A stretch of 64,000 nucleotides of DNA from JAGVSR01 sp963825555 (GCA_963825555.1 CAWGTZ010000024.1:1-64000), one strand, 5' to 3'; shown: positions 52,662 to 62,447, numbered from the stretch's first letter. Numbers and translations: made by a program. Notes: generated by a model from the letters alone, not told the origin.

Positions 52662-53207
52662 ATGAAGAACGCAGCTTTCCTCACCGTCGCGGGCGGGTTG
52701 TCGGCAGCAGCCGTCGCGTTTGCCTTTCTGGCCGCTGGGCCAACGCGGGCCCAGAGCGCCGATCAGGCCGCTTCGTCGGCCGCTCAGGACATTCCCGCCG
52801 ACTCCGCGAAACTCTTCGCCTATCTCCAGTCCGGTGCCTACAGGTCGTTCACGGCGCAGGAAACCAAACAGCACCCATCGGCAGGGCCGCACACAAAGGT
52901 CGGTCTCGACGTGCAGGTTTTCTTGAACGACGCCCTCGACAGGTCGCTCGCCAGCGGTGCGGAGCAGCATCCTAAGGGCTCGGCAGTCGTCAAAGAAATG
53001 TACTCAGCCAAAGGCGATCTGCGTGGCTGGGCCGTAGCCGTGAAGACGGCGGCCGACAGCGCCGATGGCCAGGGGTGGTACTGGTATGAAGTCAAGAGCA
53101 CGACCGACAACCGCCGGCCCGTCGCCGCCGCCAACGGAGTGGGCCTGTGCGCCGGCTGCCATGCGGCCGGCCGGGACTTCGTCCTGAGCAATTATCCCTT
53201 GGAGTAG
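52662..53207 (+). CDS. Cytochrome P460-like c-type heme protein
   Basis: 181 residues from ATG 52662. A signal peptide covers about residues 1-31. The P460-like domain runs VQVFLNDALDRSL, KGDLRGWAVAVKTA and GWYWYEVKST, and ends with a single c-heme site CAGCH near residue 166. In the P460 superfamily heme c can be cross-linked to a Lys and acts on hydroxylamine or NO; whether that holds here cannot be told. It should be periplasmic. It is convergent with mutB, 16 bases away. Confidence 0.78.
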   Translation: MKNAAFLTVAGGLSAAAVAFAFLAAGPTRAQSADQAASSAAQDIPADSAKLFAYLQSGAYRSFTAQETKQHPSAGPHTKVGLDVQVFLNDALDRSLASGAEQHPKGSAVVKEMYSAKGDLRGWAVAVKTAADSADGQGWYWYEVKSTTDNRRPVAAANGVGLCAGCHAAGRDFVLSNYPLE

Positions 53208-53223
53208 GGGACGTGCTGCGCTC

Positions 53224-55386
53224 TCACTCTGCCGCGAGCTTTGAATAGCCCAGCTGGTCGTTGAGCTTGACGATGAGGTCGGCGGCGGCCTGGGGGATGT
53301 TGGTACCCGGTCCGAAGACGGCCTTGGCGCCGGACTTGAAGAGGGCCTCGTAGTCGTCCGGTGGGATGACGCCACCCACCACGATCATGATGTCCTCGCG
53401 GCCTTCCTTGGCGAGCGCCGCCCTCAGTTCGGGCACGAGCGTCAGGTGGCCGGCGGCGAGCGACGAGACACCGATAACGTGGACGTCGTTCTCCACCGCC
53501 TGGCGTGCTGCTTCGTCCGCCGTGGCGAAGAGCGGCCCGATGTCCACATCGAAGCCGAGGTCCGCAAAAGCGGTTGCGATCACCTTCTGGCCACGGTCGT
53601 GGCCGTCCTGCCCGAGCTTGGCGATGAGGATGCGCGGACGGCGCCCGTCGTGCTCCTCGAATGCCTCGACGAGTTTCTGGGCCTTGGCCACATCGCTGCT
53701 CATGGATGCCTCCGAACGGTAGACGCCCGAAATCGCGCGGATTTCCGCACGGTGGCGCGTGAATACCTTCTCCATCGCCTCCGACATTTCGCCGACTGTG
53801 GCTTTCGCACGCGCGGCCTTCACGCACAGATCGAGCAGGTTGGCGTTGCCCTTGGCCCCTTCGGTCAGTGCCTCAAGTGCCGCCTGCGTCTCCGCCTCGT
53901 TGCGCTCGGCGCGCAGGCGGTTGAGCTTGGCAATCTGCGCCTCGCGCACGGCGGCGTTGTCGACCTTGAGCAGATTGATCTTGGCGTCATCGGAGATCTT
54001 GAATTTGTTGACGCCGGTGATCGTCTGCTTGCCGGTGTCGATGCGGGCCTGCGTGCGCGCGGCAGCCTCCTCGATGCGCATCTTGGGGATGCCCGCGTCG
54101 ATGGCCTTCGCCATGCCGCCCAGTTCCTCGACTTCCTTGATGTGTTCCATCGCCTTCTGGGCAAGCTCGTAAGTGAGCCGCTCGACATAGTGGCTGCCGC
54201 CCCACGGATCGATGACTCGCGTCGTACCGCTTTCCTGCTGGAGGAGGAGCTGCGTGTTGCGCGCGATGCGGGCGGAGAAGTCGGTCGGAAGCGCGATCGC
54301 TTCGTCGAGACCGTTGGTGTGCAGGGACTGGGTATGACCTTGCGTGGCGGCCATGGCTTCCAGGCACGTACGCGTCACGTTGTTGAAGACGTCCTGCGCG
54401 GTAAGCGACCAGCCCGACGTCTGCGAGTGCGTGCGCAGCGACAGGGAGCGCGGATCCTTCGGGTTGAACTCGTCCTTGATGAGCTTCGCCCACATGAGAC
54501 GCGCGGCGCGCATCTTGGCGATCTCCATGAAGAAGTTCATGCCGATCGCCCAGAAGAACGACAGGCGCGGCGCGAATGCATCGATGTCGAGACCAGTCGC
54601 AACGCCTGCGCGCACATACTCGACACCGTCAGCGAGCGTGTAGGCCAGCTCCAAGTCGGCCGTCGCGCCGGCTTCCTGCATGTGGTAGCCGGAAATCGAG
54701 ATCGAGTTGAACTTCGGCATGTTTGCCGACGTGTAGGCGAAGATGTCGGACACGATCCGCATCGAGGGTGTCGGCGGATAGATGTAGGTGTTGCGCACCA
54801 TAAATTCTTTCAGAATGTCGTTCTGAATGGTGCCCGCGAGCTTCTGGGGCGGCACGCCCTGCTCTTCGCCCGCGATGATGAAAAGCGCGAGCACGGGAAG
54901 CACAGCGCCGTTCATAGTCATCGACACGGTCATCTGCTCGAGCGGGATGCCGTCGAACAGGGTGCGCATGTCGTAGATCGAGTCGATGGCCACGCCCGCC
55001 ATGCCGACGTCGCCCTTCACCCGCGGATGATCGCTGTCGTAGCCGCGGTGGGTGGCCAGATCGAAGGCGATGGATAGCCCCTTCTGACCTGCCGCGATGT
55101 TGCGGCGGTAGAAGGCGTTACTCTCCTCGGCCGTCGAGAAGCCAGCGTACTGGCGGATGGTCCAGGGCTGGGTGACGTACATCGTCGGGTAGGGGCCGCG
55201 AAGGTAGGGCGCAATGCCGGGCCAAGTGCCGAGGAAGTCGAGTCCGGCCGTATCCGATCCCGTGTAGACCGGCTTTACCGGAATGCCCTCGGGCGTGACC
55301 CAGGGCTCTCCGGCCGGGGCCGCTGGGGCACTGGCAGCCGGCTGTGCGGCGAGCGGGACCTGGGTGAAGTCTGGGATACGGGTCAT
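53224..55386 (-). CDS. mutB: Methylmalonyl-CoA mutase large (catalytic) subunit
   Basis: 720 residues from ATG 55386. The catalytic barrel has the CoA-binding TMYVTQPWTIRQYAGFSTAEE start, and the later DPWGGSHYVE motif. The B12-binding C-terminal domain carries the DxHxxG signature as GQDGHDRG (His near 596). It isomerises methylmalonyl-CoA and succinyl-CoA with adenosylcobalamin, in propionate and branched-chain metabolism. Its partner mutA lies upstream in the same direction, but a convergent gene sits between the two. Confidence 0.95.
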   Translation of the reverse strand: MTRIPDFTQVPLAAQPAASAPAAPAGEPWVTPEGIPVKPVYTGSDTAGLDFLGTWPGIAPYLRGPYPTMYVTQPWTIRQYAGFSTAEESNAFYRRNIAAGQKGLSIAFDLATHRGYDSDHPRVKGDVGMAGVAIDSIYDMRTLFDGIPLEQMTVSMTMNGAVLPVLALFIIAGEEQGVPPQKLAGTIQNDILKEFMVRNTYIYPPTPSMRIVSDIFAYTSANMPKFNSISISGYHMQEAGATADLELAYTLADGVEYVRAGVATGLDIDAFAPRLSFFWAIGMNFFMEIAKMRAARLMWAKLIKDEFNPKDPRSLSLRTHSQTSGWSLTAQDVFNNVTRTCLEAMAATQGHTQSLHTNGLDEAIALPTDFSARIARNTQLLLQQESGTTRVIDPWGGSHYVERLTYELAQKAMEHIKEVEELGGMAKAIDAGIPKMRIEEAAARTQARIDTGKQTITGVNKFKISDDAKINLLKVDNAAVREAQIAKLNRLRAERNEAETQAALEALTEGAKGNANLLDLCVKAARAKATVGEMSEAMEKVFTRHRAEIRAISGVYRSEASMSSDVAKAQKLVEAFEEHDGRRPRILIAKLGQDGHDRGQKVIATAFADLGFDVDIGPLFATADEAARQAVENDVHVIGVSSLAAGHLTLVPELRAALAKEGREDIMIVVGGVIPPDDYEALFKSGAKAVFGPGTNIPQAAADLIVKLNDQLGYSKLAAE

Positions 55387-55493
55387 GTTGATCTCTGGCG
55401 GAGTCTCTTCTCGTATCAGCTGGTAGCATACAACTGACGCAAAAGGCGATGCGGCGAACATCGCCCCGAATGGCTCTCGGGAGGGGCGCTGTT

Positions 55494-56252
55494 ATGCCGG
55501 TGGTAGCGAAACGGGGCAGTTTTTTCAACAAGCTGGCTATTGCCGGTATGGTGGTCCTGACGGGCCTGGCGGGGAGCGTTCCGGCGCCCGCGGCGCCAGG
55601 GGATTCTCCCCCGCATCGCGAGACATCCTCGCCCGAGCCGGTGCTGGCGCTCGAGGCCCCGGACGGGCACTGTCTTTACGATGCCGCAGAAGCCATGACA
55701 CGGGGCAATGAAACGGCGTTCCAGCCGGGCTTGCGGTCGGGCACGGAACTCCTGGCGCTTTACGTGCCTTGTCTGGCGCTGGAGGCGGCACGGGCCGGAA
55801 CGGCCGAGTGGCTGCCAGAGTGGGTCGCGATCGAAAAGAACACGGTGACCTATCCGAGCGATGACGAGCGCAGCCTGGGCACCTACGGCGCTGTGAAGCA
55901 GCTCTGCCAGGATGCGCAGTCGGCCGCGTGGGGGCACCCGCGCTATGAGAACCCGGATTTCGCCGCGCTCGTAAATGAGGCGAGTTCCAGGCTCTCCGAC
56001 GAAAAGCCCGAGGTCTTTCTTGGCGTCATCGGAGAGGAAGAACACGCGTGCTATCTCTCCGCGCTTCGCATCGTCTTCTCGCCGTCTGGCGCGCCGCAGA
56101 AGTTTTTGATCGTGACGGCGTTCATGCAGGCGGGGGACCGCTGGATCACGCAGTCGATCCGGCGCACGCTCACCGGGACTCGCGAAGGCGCGGAAGCGGT
56201 CCTAGACGCGGCGAAGAGACATTCCAAATTCTTCGCCGACAGTAACCGGTGA
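55494..56252 (+). CDS. Hypothetical secreted protein between mutA and mutB
   Basis: 252 residues from ATG 55494, with GGAGGGG seven bases upstream; an ATG at 55449 is the alternative. A signal peptide covers about residues 1-33 (ending PAPA). The mature part contains several conserved-looking Cys (DGHCLYD, YVPCLAL, QLCQDA and HACYLSAL), so disulfides are likely. No family recognised. It lies on the strand opposite the two mutase genes and separates them. Confidence 0.7.
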   Translation: MPVVAKRGSFFNKLAIAGMVVLTGLAGSVPAPAAPGDSPPHRETSSPEPVLALEAPDGHCLYDAAEAMTRGNETAFQPGLRSGTELLALYVPCLALEAARAGTAEWLPEWVAIEKNTVTYPSDDERSLGTYGAVKQLCQDAQSAAWGHPRYENPDFAALVNEASSRLSDEKPEVFLGVIGEEEHACYLSALRIVFSPSGAPQKFLIVTAFMQAGDRWITQSIRRTLTGTREGAEAVLDAAKRHSKFFADSNR

Positions 56253-56258
56253 ATCGGG

Positions 56259-58166
56259 TCAGCTGAGCTTCTTTTGCAGATCGGCCAGCGTGGCGACGGC
56301 ATCGGCTCCAGCGAACAGGAACTGGTCGACACCGGCCGCTTTGAGGGCAGCCTCGCGGTCGCCCGGTCGTCCCGCCATGAGGACGAGCTTGGCACCTGCG
56401 GCTTTGAGCGCCTTAGCCGTGGCCTCCGCCTGCTCAGCGTAGATGGCATCCGAAGAACAGATGCATGCGGCCGTGAAACCCGATGCCTTGAAGGCGTCCG
56501 CAGCGGCGGTTGCGTCGGGATAGCCGGACGTCATGTCGGCAGCGATTCCGCCAGCGGCGAGATAGTTCTTGGTCCAGGTTGAGCGGACGTTGTGGTCGAT
56601 GACCGCTCCGAGACTCGCCAGGAAAACTGCGAACGGCTTTCCGGTTTTGGCAGCATGGGCGTCGGCGGCATCGCGCAGCGCTTCGAACGGTTCGGCGAGG
56701 CGGGCGAGTTTCAGCGGCGTCACTGTCACAGCAGGCGTGCCGGATTTTGCAGGGGCCGGATTGCGCGCATTGGCAGTCACGCCGTCGTCGCCGAGCAGAG
56801 GGAAAGCGGATACGCCGGTCAGTTGCGCGCGGCCCGTGGCCACGGCTTTTGATTTGGTTTCGGCACTCTTTGCGATCTCGGCCTGCACGAAGCCCGACTT
56901 GAGAGCGGCGGCCATGCCGCCTTTCGCCTCGATCTCCTGGAAGAGGCTCCAGGCCTTCTGCGCGAGGTCGTCGGTGAGCTTTTCCACATACCAGGAGCCT
57001 CCCGCCGGATCGAGGACGCGGCCAAGGTTGCTTTCTTCCTGACAGACGATCTGAATGTTGCGCGCGACGCGGCGCGCGAAGGCATCGGGGGCGCCGAGTG
57101 CGAACGTGAACGGCAGAACGATGATGCTGTCGGCGCCGCCGAGCGCGCCCGACGCGCAGGCTATGGCTGTGCGGATGATGTTCGTCCACGGATCGCGCCT
57201 GGCGAGCATGCGCCATGAGGTGACGGCCTCGAGCGAGACGTTACGGGCTGCGTCGCCGGCGCCAGAAGCGTCCGCGACGCGCCAAAGGAGCCGCCGGGCG
57301 GCGCGAAGCTTGGCGATATCGAGGAACTGGTCCGTATCCACGGCGAGCGTGAGCGTGATCTTGGGGAGCGCATCGGCGGGAGCTATCCCGGCTTTATCGG
57401 CCGCGCGGAGGTAGGCGACCACGGTTGCGAGAAGCGCGGCCAGTTCCTGCGCCTCGGTGGCGCCAGCGCAGTGATAGGCGTGGCCATCGGCGGTCAGTGC
57501 CGTCACACCGGGGAGGTTCTGCGTCTTGGCAATGAGGTCGGCTGCGGCGGCGAGCGCCGATTCGACCGGTTGCCCAAGACCACCGGCCATGGCGAGCGTG
57601 CCGAGGGGATCAAAGCCGAAGTGGCCTTGACGTTTGTCGGCGGCTATTGCGCGCGCATCCCAGACAGACATGAGTTCCGCCGCTGCGGCGGGTGCGTCCT
57701 CACCAGCCGTCAATGCGACCGGGCAGATATCAAGGAGCACGCCATCTAGCGCCTTGGCGAGTGCGCCGGAACCGAGCGACAGGCCGCCGGGGCCGCCAAT
57801 GGCCAGCGAGATCGACGTCGCGCCACCGGCCAGATCCGCCAGTATGGCCTCATTGACGGCCTTGGGGTCGGAGCCCGCATGATACTGGCGGATGTCCCAG
57901 CCCAGTTTCTCCGCGTTTGCCCGCATGCCGCGCGTGTACGGCGCCGCACCCGGCAGGGCGGTGTCGGAATGGGGCAGGGCGTCGGCCGGCGAGTAGATCG
58001 GCTCGATCCGGAGCCCGTCCGCCGTCTTCGAGACCATCTTCTTCTCGAATTCGGCCCCTTTCAGCGCTTTCTCCACCAAGGCAAGCCACGCATCGCGGGT
58101 AGCCTCGGCGAAGCCGGCGGCGAGTGGCGAAAGGATGGCGGGATCGGAGGGCGAAGCGCTGGTCAT
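56259..58166 (-). CDS. mutA: Methylmalonyl-CoA mutase small subunit
   Basis: 635 residues. It has the same barrel-plus-cobalamin architecture as mutB, including PAGGSWYVEKLTDDLAQKA. In the C-terminal domain the B12 signature is replaced (VIDHNVRSTW has no DxHxxG), which is normal for the non-catalytic subunit. It pairs with MutB. The genes are not adjacent: a rightward gene lies in the gap. The mutA end and that gene's stop are 6 bases apart. Confidence 0.93.
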   Translation of the reverse strand: MTSASPSDPAILSPLAAGFAEATRDAWLALVEKALKGAEFEKKMVSKTADGLRIEPIYSPADALPHSDTALPGAAPYTRGMRANAEKLGWDIRQYHAGSDPKAVNEAILADLAGGATSISLAIGGPGGLSLGSGALAKALDGVLLDICPVALTAGEDAPAAAAELMSVWDARAIAADKRQGHFGFDPLGTLAMAGGLGQPVESALAAAADLIAKTQNLPGVTALTADGHAYHCAGATEAQELAALLATVVAYLRAADKAGIAPADALPKITLTLAVDTDQFLDIAKLRAARRLLWRVADASGAGDAARNVSLEAVTSWRMLARRDPWTNIIRTAIACASGALGGADSIIVLPFTFALGAPDAFARRVARNIQIVCQEESNLGRVLDPAGGSWYVEKLTDDLAQKAWSLFQEIEAKGGMAAALKSGFVQAEIAKSAETKSKAVATGRAQLTGVSAFPLLGDDGVTANARNPAPAKSGTPAVTVTPLKLARLAEPFEALRDAADAHAAKTGKPFAVFLASLGAVIDHNVRSTWTKNYLAAGGIAADMTSGYPDATAAADAFKASGFTAACICSSDAIYAEQAEATAKALKAAGAKLVLMAGRPGDREAALKAAGVDQFLFAGADAVATLADLQKKLS

Positions 58167-58521
58167 CGAAAGGTCTCGTCCTTCGGTTACGGAGCGGGGC
58201 GCACGATTGCCCGCGAATAAGGCAATTCAGACGTGTCTATAGGGGTAAGCGACGGAGACTGCACCTCAAAAACACCCCGCCTGCTCCGGCTTGTCGCCGC
58301 AGCACGGGTCTTGAGGCGAGTGGTGCCGGGTGTGCCTCGATCGGCAAAAGATTTTTGCCGATCGGCCCTCAGGTAAGCCATGCAACCGGTGTTTGCAATG
58401 ACGGGTGCGGCGTGCAAAGAGGGGACAGAACAAAGCCCTGCGAGTCGGCCATTCGGCGCCAGCTTGCACCGGGCCTTCTTCGAACTCTCCCACCTCGGGC
58501 AAGACGCGGAGCGGCATATCC
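58167..58521. other. Divergent intergenic region with strong hairpin
   Basis: 355 bases between mutA (leftward) and the HerA-like gene (rightward). It contains a 12-base perfect hairpin annotated separately. No coding frame with family similarity. Confidence 0.5.
58338..58364. repeat. Perfect 12-base inverted repeat with 3-base loop
   Basis: CGATCGGCAAAA (58338-58349) and TTTTGCCGATCG (58353-58364) around GAT. It lies 158 bases before the HerA-like start and 172 before mutA. It could be a leader hairpin, an operator or a terminator of a short transcript; no T-tract follows the stem on either strand. Confidence 0.5.
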
Positions 58522-60018
58522 ATGAGCGAGCAGGTCCTGCAGGACGGTAAGATCTTTGTCGGCAAGAGTGTGAAGCCGGAATACCTGGATCTGAGACTGG
58601 CGAACCGCCATGGCCTCATCACGGGCGCGACCGGCACCGGCAAGACCGTGACGCTGCAGGTTCTGGCGGAAGGCTTTTCTGCAGCCGGCGTTCCCGTCTT
58701 CGCAGCCGATATCAAAGGCGATCTGTCCGGCATTGCGGCTGTCGGCGAGACCAAGGACTTCCTCGTCAAGCGGGCGGCCGAGGTGGGGATCAGCGACGTC
58801 TACACCCACCGTGCCTATCCGACCATCTTGTGGGACGTGTTCGGCGAGCAGGGTCATCCGATCCGCGCCACCGTTCAGGACATGGGGCCCTTGTTGCTGG
58901 CGCGTCTGCTCGAACTCAACGAGGTGCAGGAAGGTGTCCTCAATATCGCCTTCCGGGTGGCGGCTGACGAGAAGATGCCGCTCGTTGATCTCAAGGATCT
59001 CAGGTCTCTCATGACCAACATCGCGGAGCGGGCGAAGGAGATTGGCGCGACCTACGGCAACGTGGCAGCTACGTCGATCGGCGCTATCCAGCGCCGCTTT
59101 CTCGTCCTCGAGGAGCAGGGCGCCGATCAGTTCTTCGGCGAGCCGGCGCTCGACATCCAGGACTTCATGCGGATCGCGCCGGACGGGCGCGGTGTCGTCA
59201 ACCTTCTCGCCGCCGACCGGCTGATGGAAAAGCCTCGTCTGTACTCCACGTTCCTGCTGTGGATGCTGACGACGCTTTGGCAGACGCTGCCCGAGGTGGG
59301 GGACCAGCCCAAGCCCAAGCTCGTCTTCTTTTTCGATGAAGCGCATCTGCTCTTCAGCGAGGCTCCCAAGGCGCTTCTGGAGCGCATCGAGCAGGTAGCG
59401 CGCCTCATCCGTTCCAAGGGCGTGGGCGTCTATTTCATTACGCAGAACCCGATGGATGTGCCCAACTCCGTTTCGGCCCAACTCGGCAACCGCGTGCAGC
59501 ACGCACTACGCGCTTTCACACCTCAAGAGCAGAAAGCCGTGAGGGCCGCCGCAACCACCTTCCGCACGAACCCCGATCTCGACACCGAAAAGGTGATCAT
59601 GGAGCTGAAGGTTGGCGAGGCGCTCGTCTCCATGCTGGAGAACAAGGGCGAGCCGTCAATCGTGCAGCGGACCCTGATCCGGCCTCCCGATGGGCGCATT
59701 GGGCCCATCTCAAAGGACGAGCGACTGAGCGTCATTGAATACAGCCCCGTCTATGGCAAGTACGAGGAAGCCGTCGACCGGGAAAGCGCCCACGAGATCC
59801 TGGCCAAACGCACCGAGGAGGCGGCCGCCAGGGCTAACGCAGGTGAAGGCGGCAGCTGGTCGGATGTCATCTTCGGCGGCGGCACGTCGAAAGGCGGGCG
59901 CGGCAGCCAGAACATGGGCGAGATGATCGGTAAGGAACTGCAGCGGTCACTTTCGCGGACCATCGCCACGACGATCAAGAACATCATTGTCGGTTCAATC
60001 AAGGGTGGACGGCGCTGA
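58522..60018 (+). CDS. HerA/YjgR-like ATPase (DUF853)
   Basis: 498 residues from ATG 58522. Walker A GATGTGKTVTLQ and Walker B VFFFDEAHLLFSE are in a HerA/FtsK-like fold; FRTNPDLDTEKVIMELKVGEAL is typical of DUF853. The C-terminus is Gly/Ser-rich, then a basic helix. The biological role of this group is unclear. GGAG lies ten bases before the start. Proteins of this family are often single genes, as here. Confidence 0.87.
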   Translation: MSEQVLQDGKIFVGKSVKPEYLDLRLANRHGLITGATGTGKTVTLQVLAEGFSAAGVPVFAADIKGDLSGIAAVGETKDFLVKRAAEVGISDVYTHRAYPTILWDVFGEQGHPIRATVQDMGPLLLARLLELNEVQEGVLNIAFRVAADEKMPLVDLKDLRSLMTNIAERAKEIGATYGNVAATSIGAIQRRFLVLEEQGADQFFGEPALDIQDFMRIAPDGRGVVNLLAADRLMEKPRLYSTFLLWMLTTLWQTLPEVGDQPKPKLVFFFDEAHLLFSEAPKALLERIEQVARLIRSKGVGVYFITQNPMDVPNSVSAQLGNRVQHALRAFTPQEQKAVRAAATTFRTNPDLDTEKVIMELKVGEALVSMLENKGEPSIVQRTLIRPPDGRIGPISKDERLSVIEYSPVYGKYEEAVDRESAHEILAKRTEEAAARANAGEGGSWSDVIFGGGTSKGGRGSQNMGEMIGKELQRSLSRTIATTIKNIIVGSIKGGRR

Positions 60019-60062
60019 GGAATTGATCGCGATCAAGGCCCGACCGGCCCGAACGTCGCCAG

Positions 60063-60449
60063 ATGAGCGACAACGACTCGTATGAATGGATGGTTTCCGT
60101 GAGCAGAGCTGGCCAAAATCGCGCGGCGGTCGCCCTATCCTTTATGATGGCGCTGGTGCTGGCGGCGGGTGTCACCCGCGCCGACGACACGGAGATGATC
60201 GAGCGCGGGCGAGCGCTGGCCGCTGAGAAATGCGCCCGATGCCATGCCATCGGGGCGGACGACAAAAGTCTGCATGAGAAGGCGCCGCCGTTCCGGGACG
60301 TCGTGGAGATCTATCCCAGCGAAGATCTGGCGGAGGCCCTGGCCGAGGGTATCGTGTCGGGCCATCCCGACATGCCGGTATTCGTTTTTCAGCCGCCGGA
60401 TATCGAGGCGTTTCTCGGTTATCTGAACAGCCTCTCGAAAAATCCCTGA
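60063..60449 (+). CDS. Periplasmic mono-heme cytochrome c
   Basis: 128 residues (119 from the later ATG 60090, which gives a cleaner signal peptide). After the signal, one heme site CARCH lies near residue 57. A likely axial Met is in GHPDMPVFVF near residue 105. The size and C-terminal FLGYLNSL fit class I cytochromes c. Partner unknown; it is 44 bases after the HerA-like gene. Confidence 0.85.
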   Translation: MSDNDSYEWMVSVSRAGQNRAAVALSFMMALVLAAGVTRADDTEMIERGRALAAEKCARCHAIGADDKSLHEKAPPFRDVVEIYPSEDLAEALAEGIVSGHPDMPVFVFQPPDIEAFLGYLNSLSKNP

Positions 60450-60557
60450 CAGGGTCTTGTGACCTAAACGGCGCATGAACGGCAGCTTCAGTAAGGGTTA
60501 AGGCGGCATAAACCACTCTGGTCTCATCGAACGCCCATGAGACTGGAGATGACGCCT

Positions 60558-60899
60558 ATGAAACTGCTGATTGGAGCGATCGCTGCGGCCGCCGCCATTT
60601 CCGTTGCCATGCCGGCGGCGAAGGCTCAGAGTTTCAGCTGCATGGAGATGCAGAACAAGGGAGCCGCCGAGGTGCGCATCTGCCAGAGCCACTGGCTCGG
60701 CAACCTCGATGAGCGCATGGACAGCTGGTACCGTCGCGCCCTGGAGCGTGCTCGCTATTTCGACCAGACAACTGAGGTCCGCAACGCTCAAAAGCGCTGG
60801 CTCGCTCGGCGGGATTCCTGCGGGTCGCGATTCTGGTGCATTCGGCGGGCTTACATCACGCGCATTGACGAACTGAAAAACTACGTCGAGCACGTCTGA
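60558..60899 (+). CDS. LprI/DUF1311-like small secreted protein
   Basis: 113 residues from ATG 60558 (GGAG nine bases upstream). A signal peptide covers about residues 1-23 (ending AKA). The mature protein has four Cys (SFSCMEM, EVRICQSHW, RDSCGSRF, WCIRRAY) in the spacing of the LprI N-terminal lysozyme-inhibitor-like family, with WLARRDSCG as its core. Role may be in inhibition of lysozyme or a structural role in the periplasm. It is convergent with the patatin gene. Confidence 0.75.
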   Translation: MKLLIGAIAAAAAISVAMPAAKAQSFSCMEMQNKGAAEVRICQSHWLGNLDERMDSWYRRALERARYFDQTTEVRNAQKRWLARRDSCGSRFWCIRRAYITRIDELKNYVEHV

Positions 60900-60949
60900 G
60901 GAATGTGGCGTGCGGTTCTGATGACGGTTCCAGTCGTTCAGCTGGTCGG

Positions 60950-62276
60950 TCAGGGAGCGGTGGCGGCCTCGGCGCGCGAAACCTTCTGCAAGGCGACCGG
61001 CGCAGCCGGTTCCTTCTTCACCGGAGCCTGCTTTTTGTGCTGGCAGAGGGGCCGGTTTAGGCAGGTCGTATGATGCGCCAGGAACATCGTCGGGTGCCTT
61101 GTTCCATGACTTGCTTCTGCCGAGCCTATGGCCTTCCTCGAACAGCGCCTGCTGATATTTGAGGTCGAACTTCTCTTTCGCCTGCACGTCGAACGTCGGT
61201 GGAACAGCGATGGAATTGTAATCGGCCCCCGCGTCCTTCGCCATGCGATAGATGCGATAGCTGTCCCCTTTGTGCTGATAGAGCATCAGGGCGAAGATCG
61301 ATTCACTTGCGATATCGAACGTCGATGGCTTCACCGCTCCATAGTTGGGGTCCATCTTGCCGTTGTGCACGAGATAAAGAGTCCGCTTTGGCGGCTTGGA
61401 ATAGAGCTTGTCGAATTCCTTGAAGGGCAGGTTTACGGAGTTGACATAGATCTGGCGCGTGACGCCGCCGTCGACATGCATTTCATCGTAAAGCTTGCCG
61501 TCGACCTTGACCTTGATGCGCACGGGCGGGAACAGGCCCGGAATTGCGGCCGACGCCATGATCACGTCGCGGAATAGTTGGACCGCTTCCGGGTTGTTGT
61601 AGTGCCGGGCGATCGCGCCCATGTTCCACACCACAGGCCGCTTGGCGTCGAGATTGGTCGTGCCAATGGTGAGGAGGCGCCCGCGCTCGTATTCGGCGGC
61701 AACTTTCTTGACAAACTCCCGATCGACGTAGCGGGCAACGAGGGCCTTCAACGGCGACGTGTCGGCGATGGCCTCGCCACCAAGGAGGCCGTTCAGGATC
61801 TGCGGGACGACAAGTTGCTCGGTATTGTAGCGGGTCCAGATCTCCTTCATCTGCGGATCATATTCAGCTCCCAGAAATGCGAATGGCGCAGTGATCGCGC
61901 CGGCTGACACGCCCGTGACCTGTTCGAACTCGGGCCTGTCTCCGCGCGCGGTCCATCCGGTCAGCACGCCGGCGCCGAAGGCCCCGTCCGATCCGCCACC
62001 CGAGAGCGCCAGTATTTCGATTTGCTTGCGGCCGTTGACCTGAGGTGCGCTGGCAAACAGCGCCGGTGCGCCCTCCATATGCGTCCGGTACGTCGCCTTG
62101 ACATCCTTCGGGGCCTCGTCTGCCCAGAAGCGGCTGCCCTTGATATGCGGGACCTGGGCATGCTCCGCGGCGAGGGCGTTGGGAATGGGTGCGCGCTCGA
62201 TCATGCTGGCGCAGCCGCCGCTCGCAAAAGCGGCTGCCAAGACAAGCCAGATCGGCAGGCGGCTCCCCACGTTCAT
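60950..62276 (-). CDS. Patatin-like phospholipase lipoprotein, frameshifted in this sequence
   Basis: About 441 residues. Lipobox ASGGC near residues 18-22. The patatin fold has oxyanion loop GGGSDGAFGAG, nucleophile elbow GVSAG and catalytic Asp in DGGVTRQ. Without correction the frame runs on to 60498 and would overlie the whole LprI-like gene. One frame over, the coding continues as HKKQAPVKKEPAAPVALQK and stops at 60950, just clear of that gene. The total is 3n+1, and the CCCC run at about 61048-61051 (coding strand) is the likely place of one extra base. It should be anchored to an envelope membrane and hydrolyse phospholipids. Confidence 0.82.
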
Positions 62277-62372
62277 CCCCTCGATTCAGCCCCGATGGAG
62301 CTTCTAGCATAGGCACGATTGGTAGCAAAACCGGTCATAGCGGCGGGAAGGCGACATCTATTTAGACGGAAA

Positions 62373-62401
62373 TGAGGCCGCCCGGATGCAGGGCGGCCTC
62401 A
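62373..62401 (-). terminator. Hairpin terminator after sodB
   Basis: Eleven-base perfect stem TGAGGCCGCCC / GGGCGGCCTCA with a seven-base loop, 46 bases beyond the sodB stop. On the minus strand a short TTTCC run follows. It probably separates sodB from the patatin gene. Confidence 0.65.
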
Positions 62402-62447
62402 CTGTAACTCCTCGGCACGGTTATTCAGAATGCGGAAAAATCCGGCT

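Noticed and set aside
53446..55077. 543-residue open frame on the plus strand
   Set aside because: Antisense to mutB; no recognisable domain and composition typical of a shadow frame.
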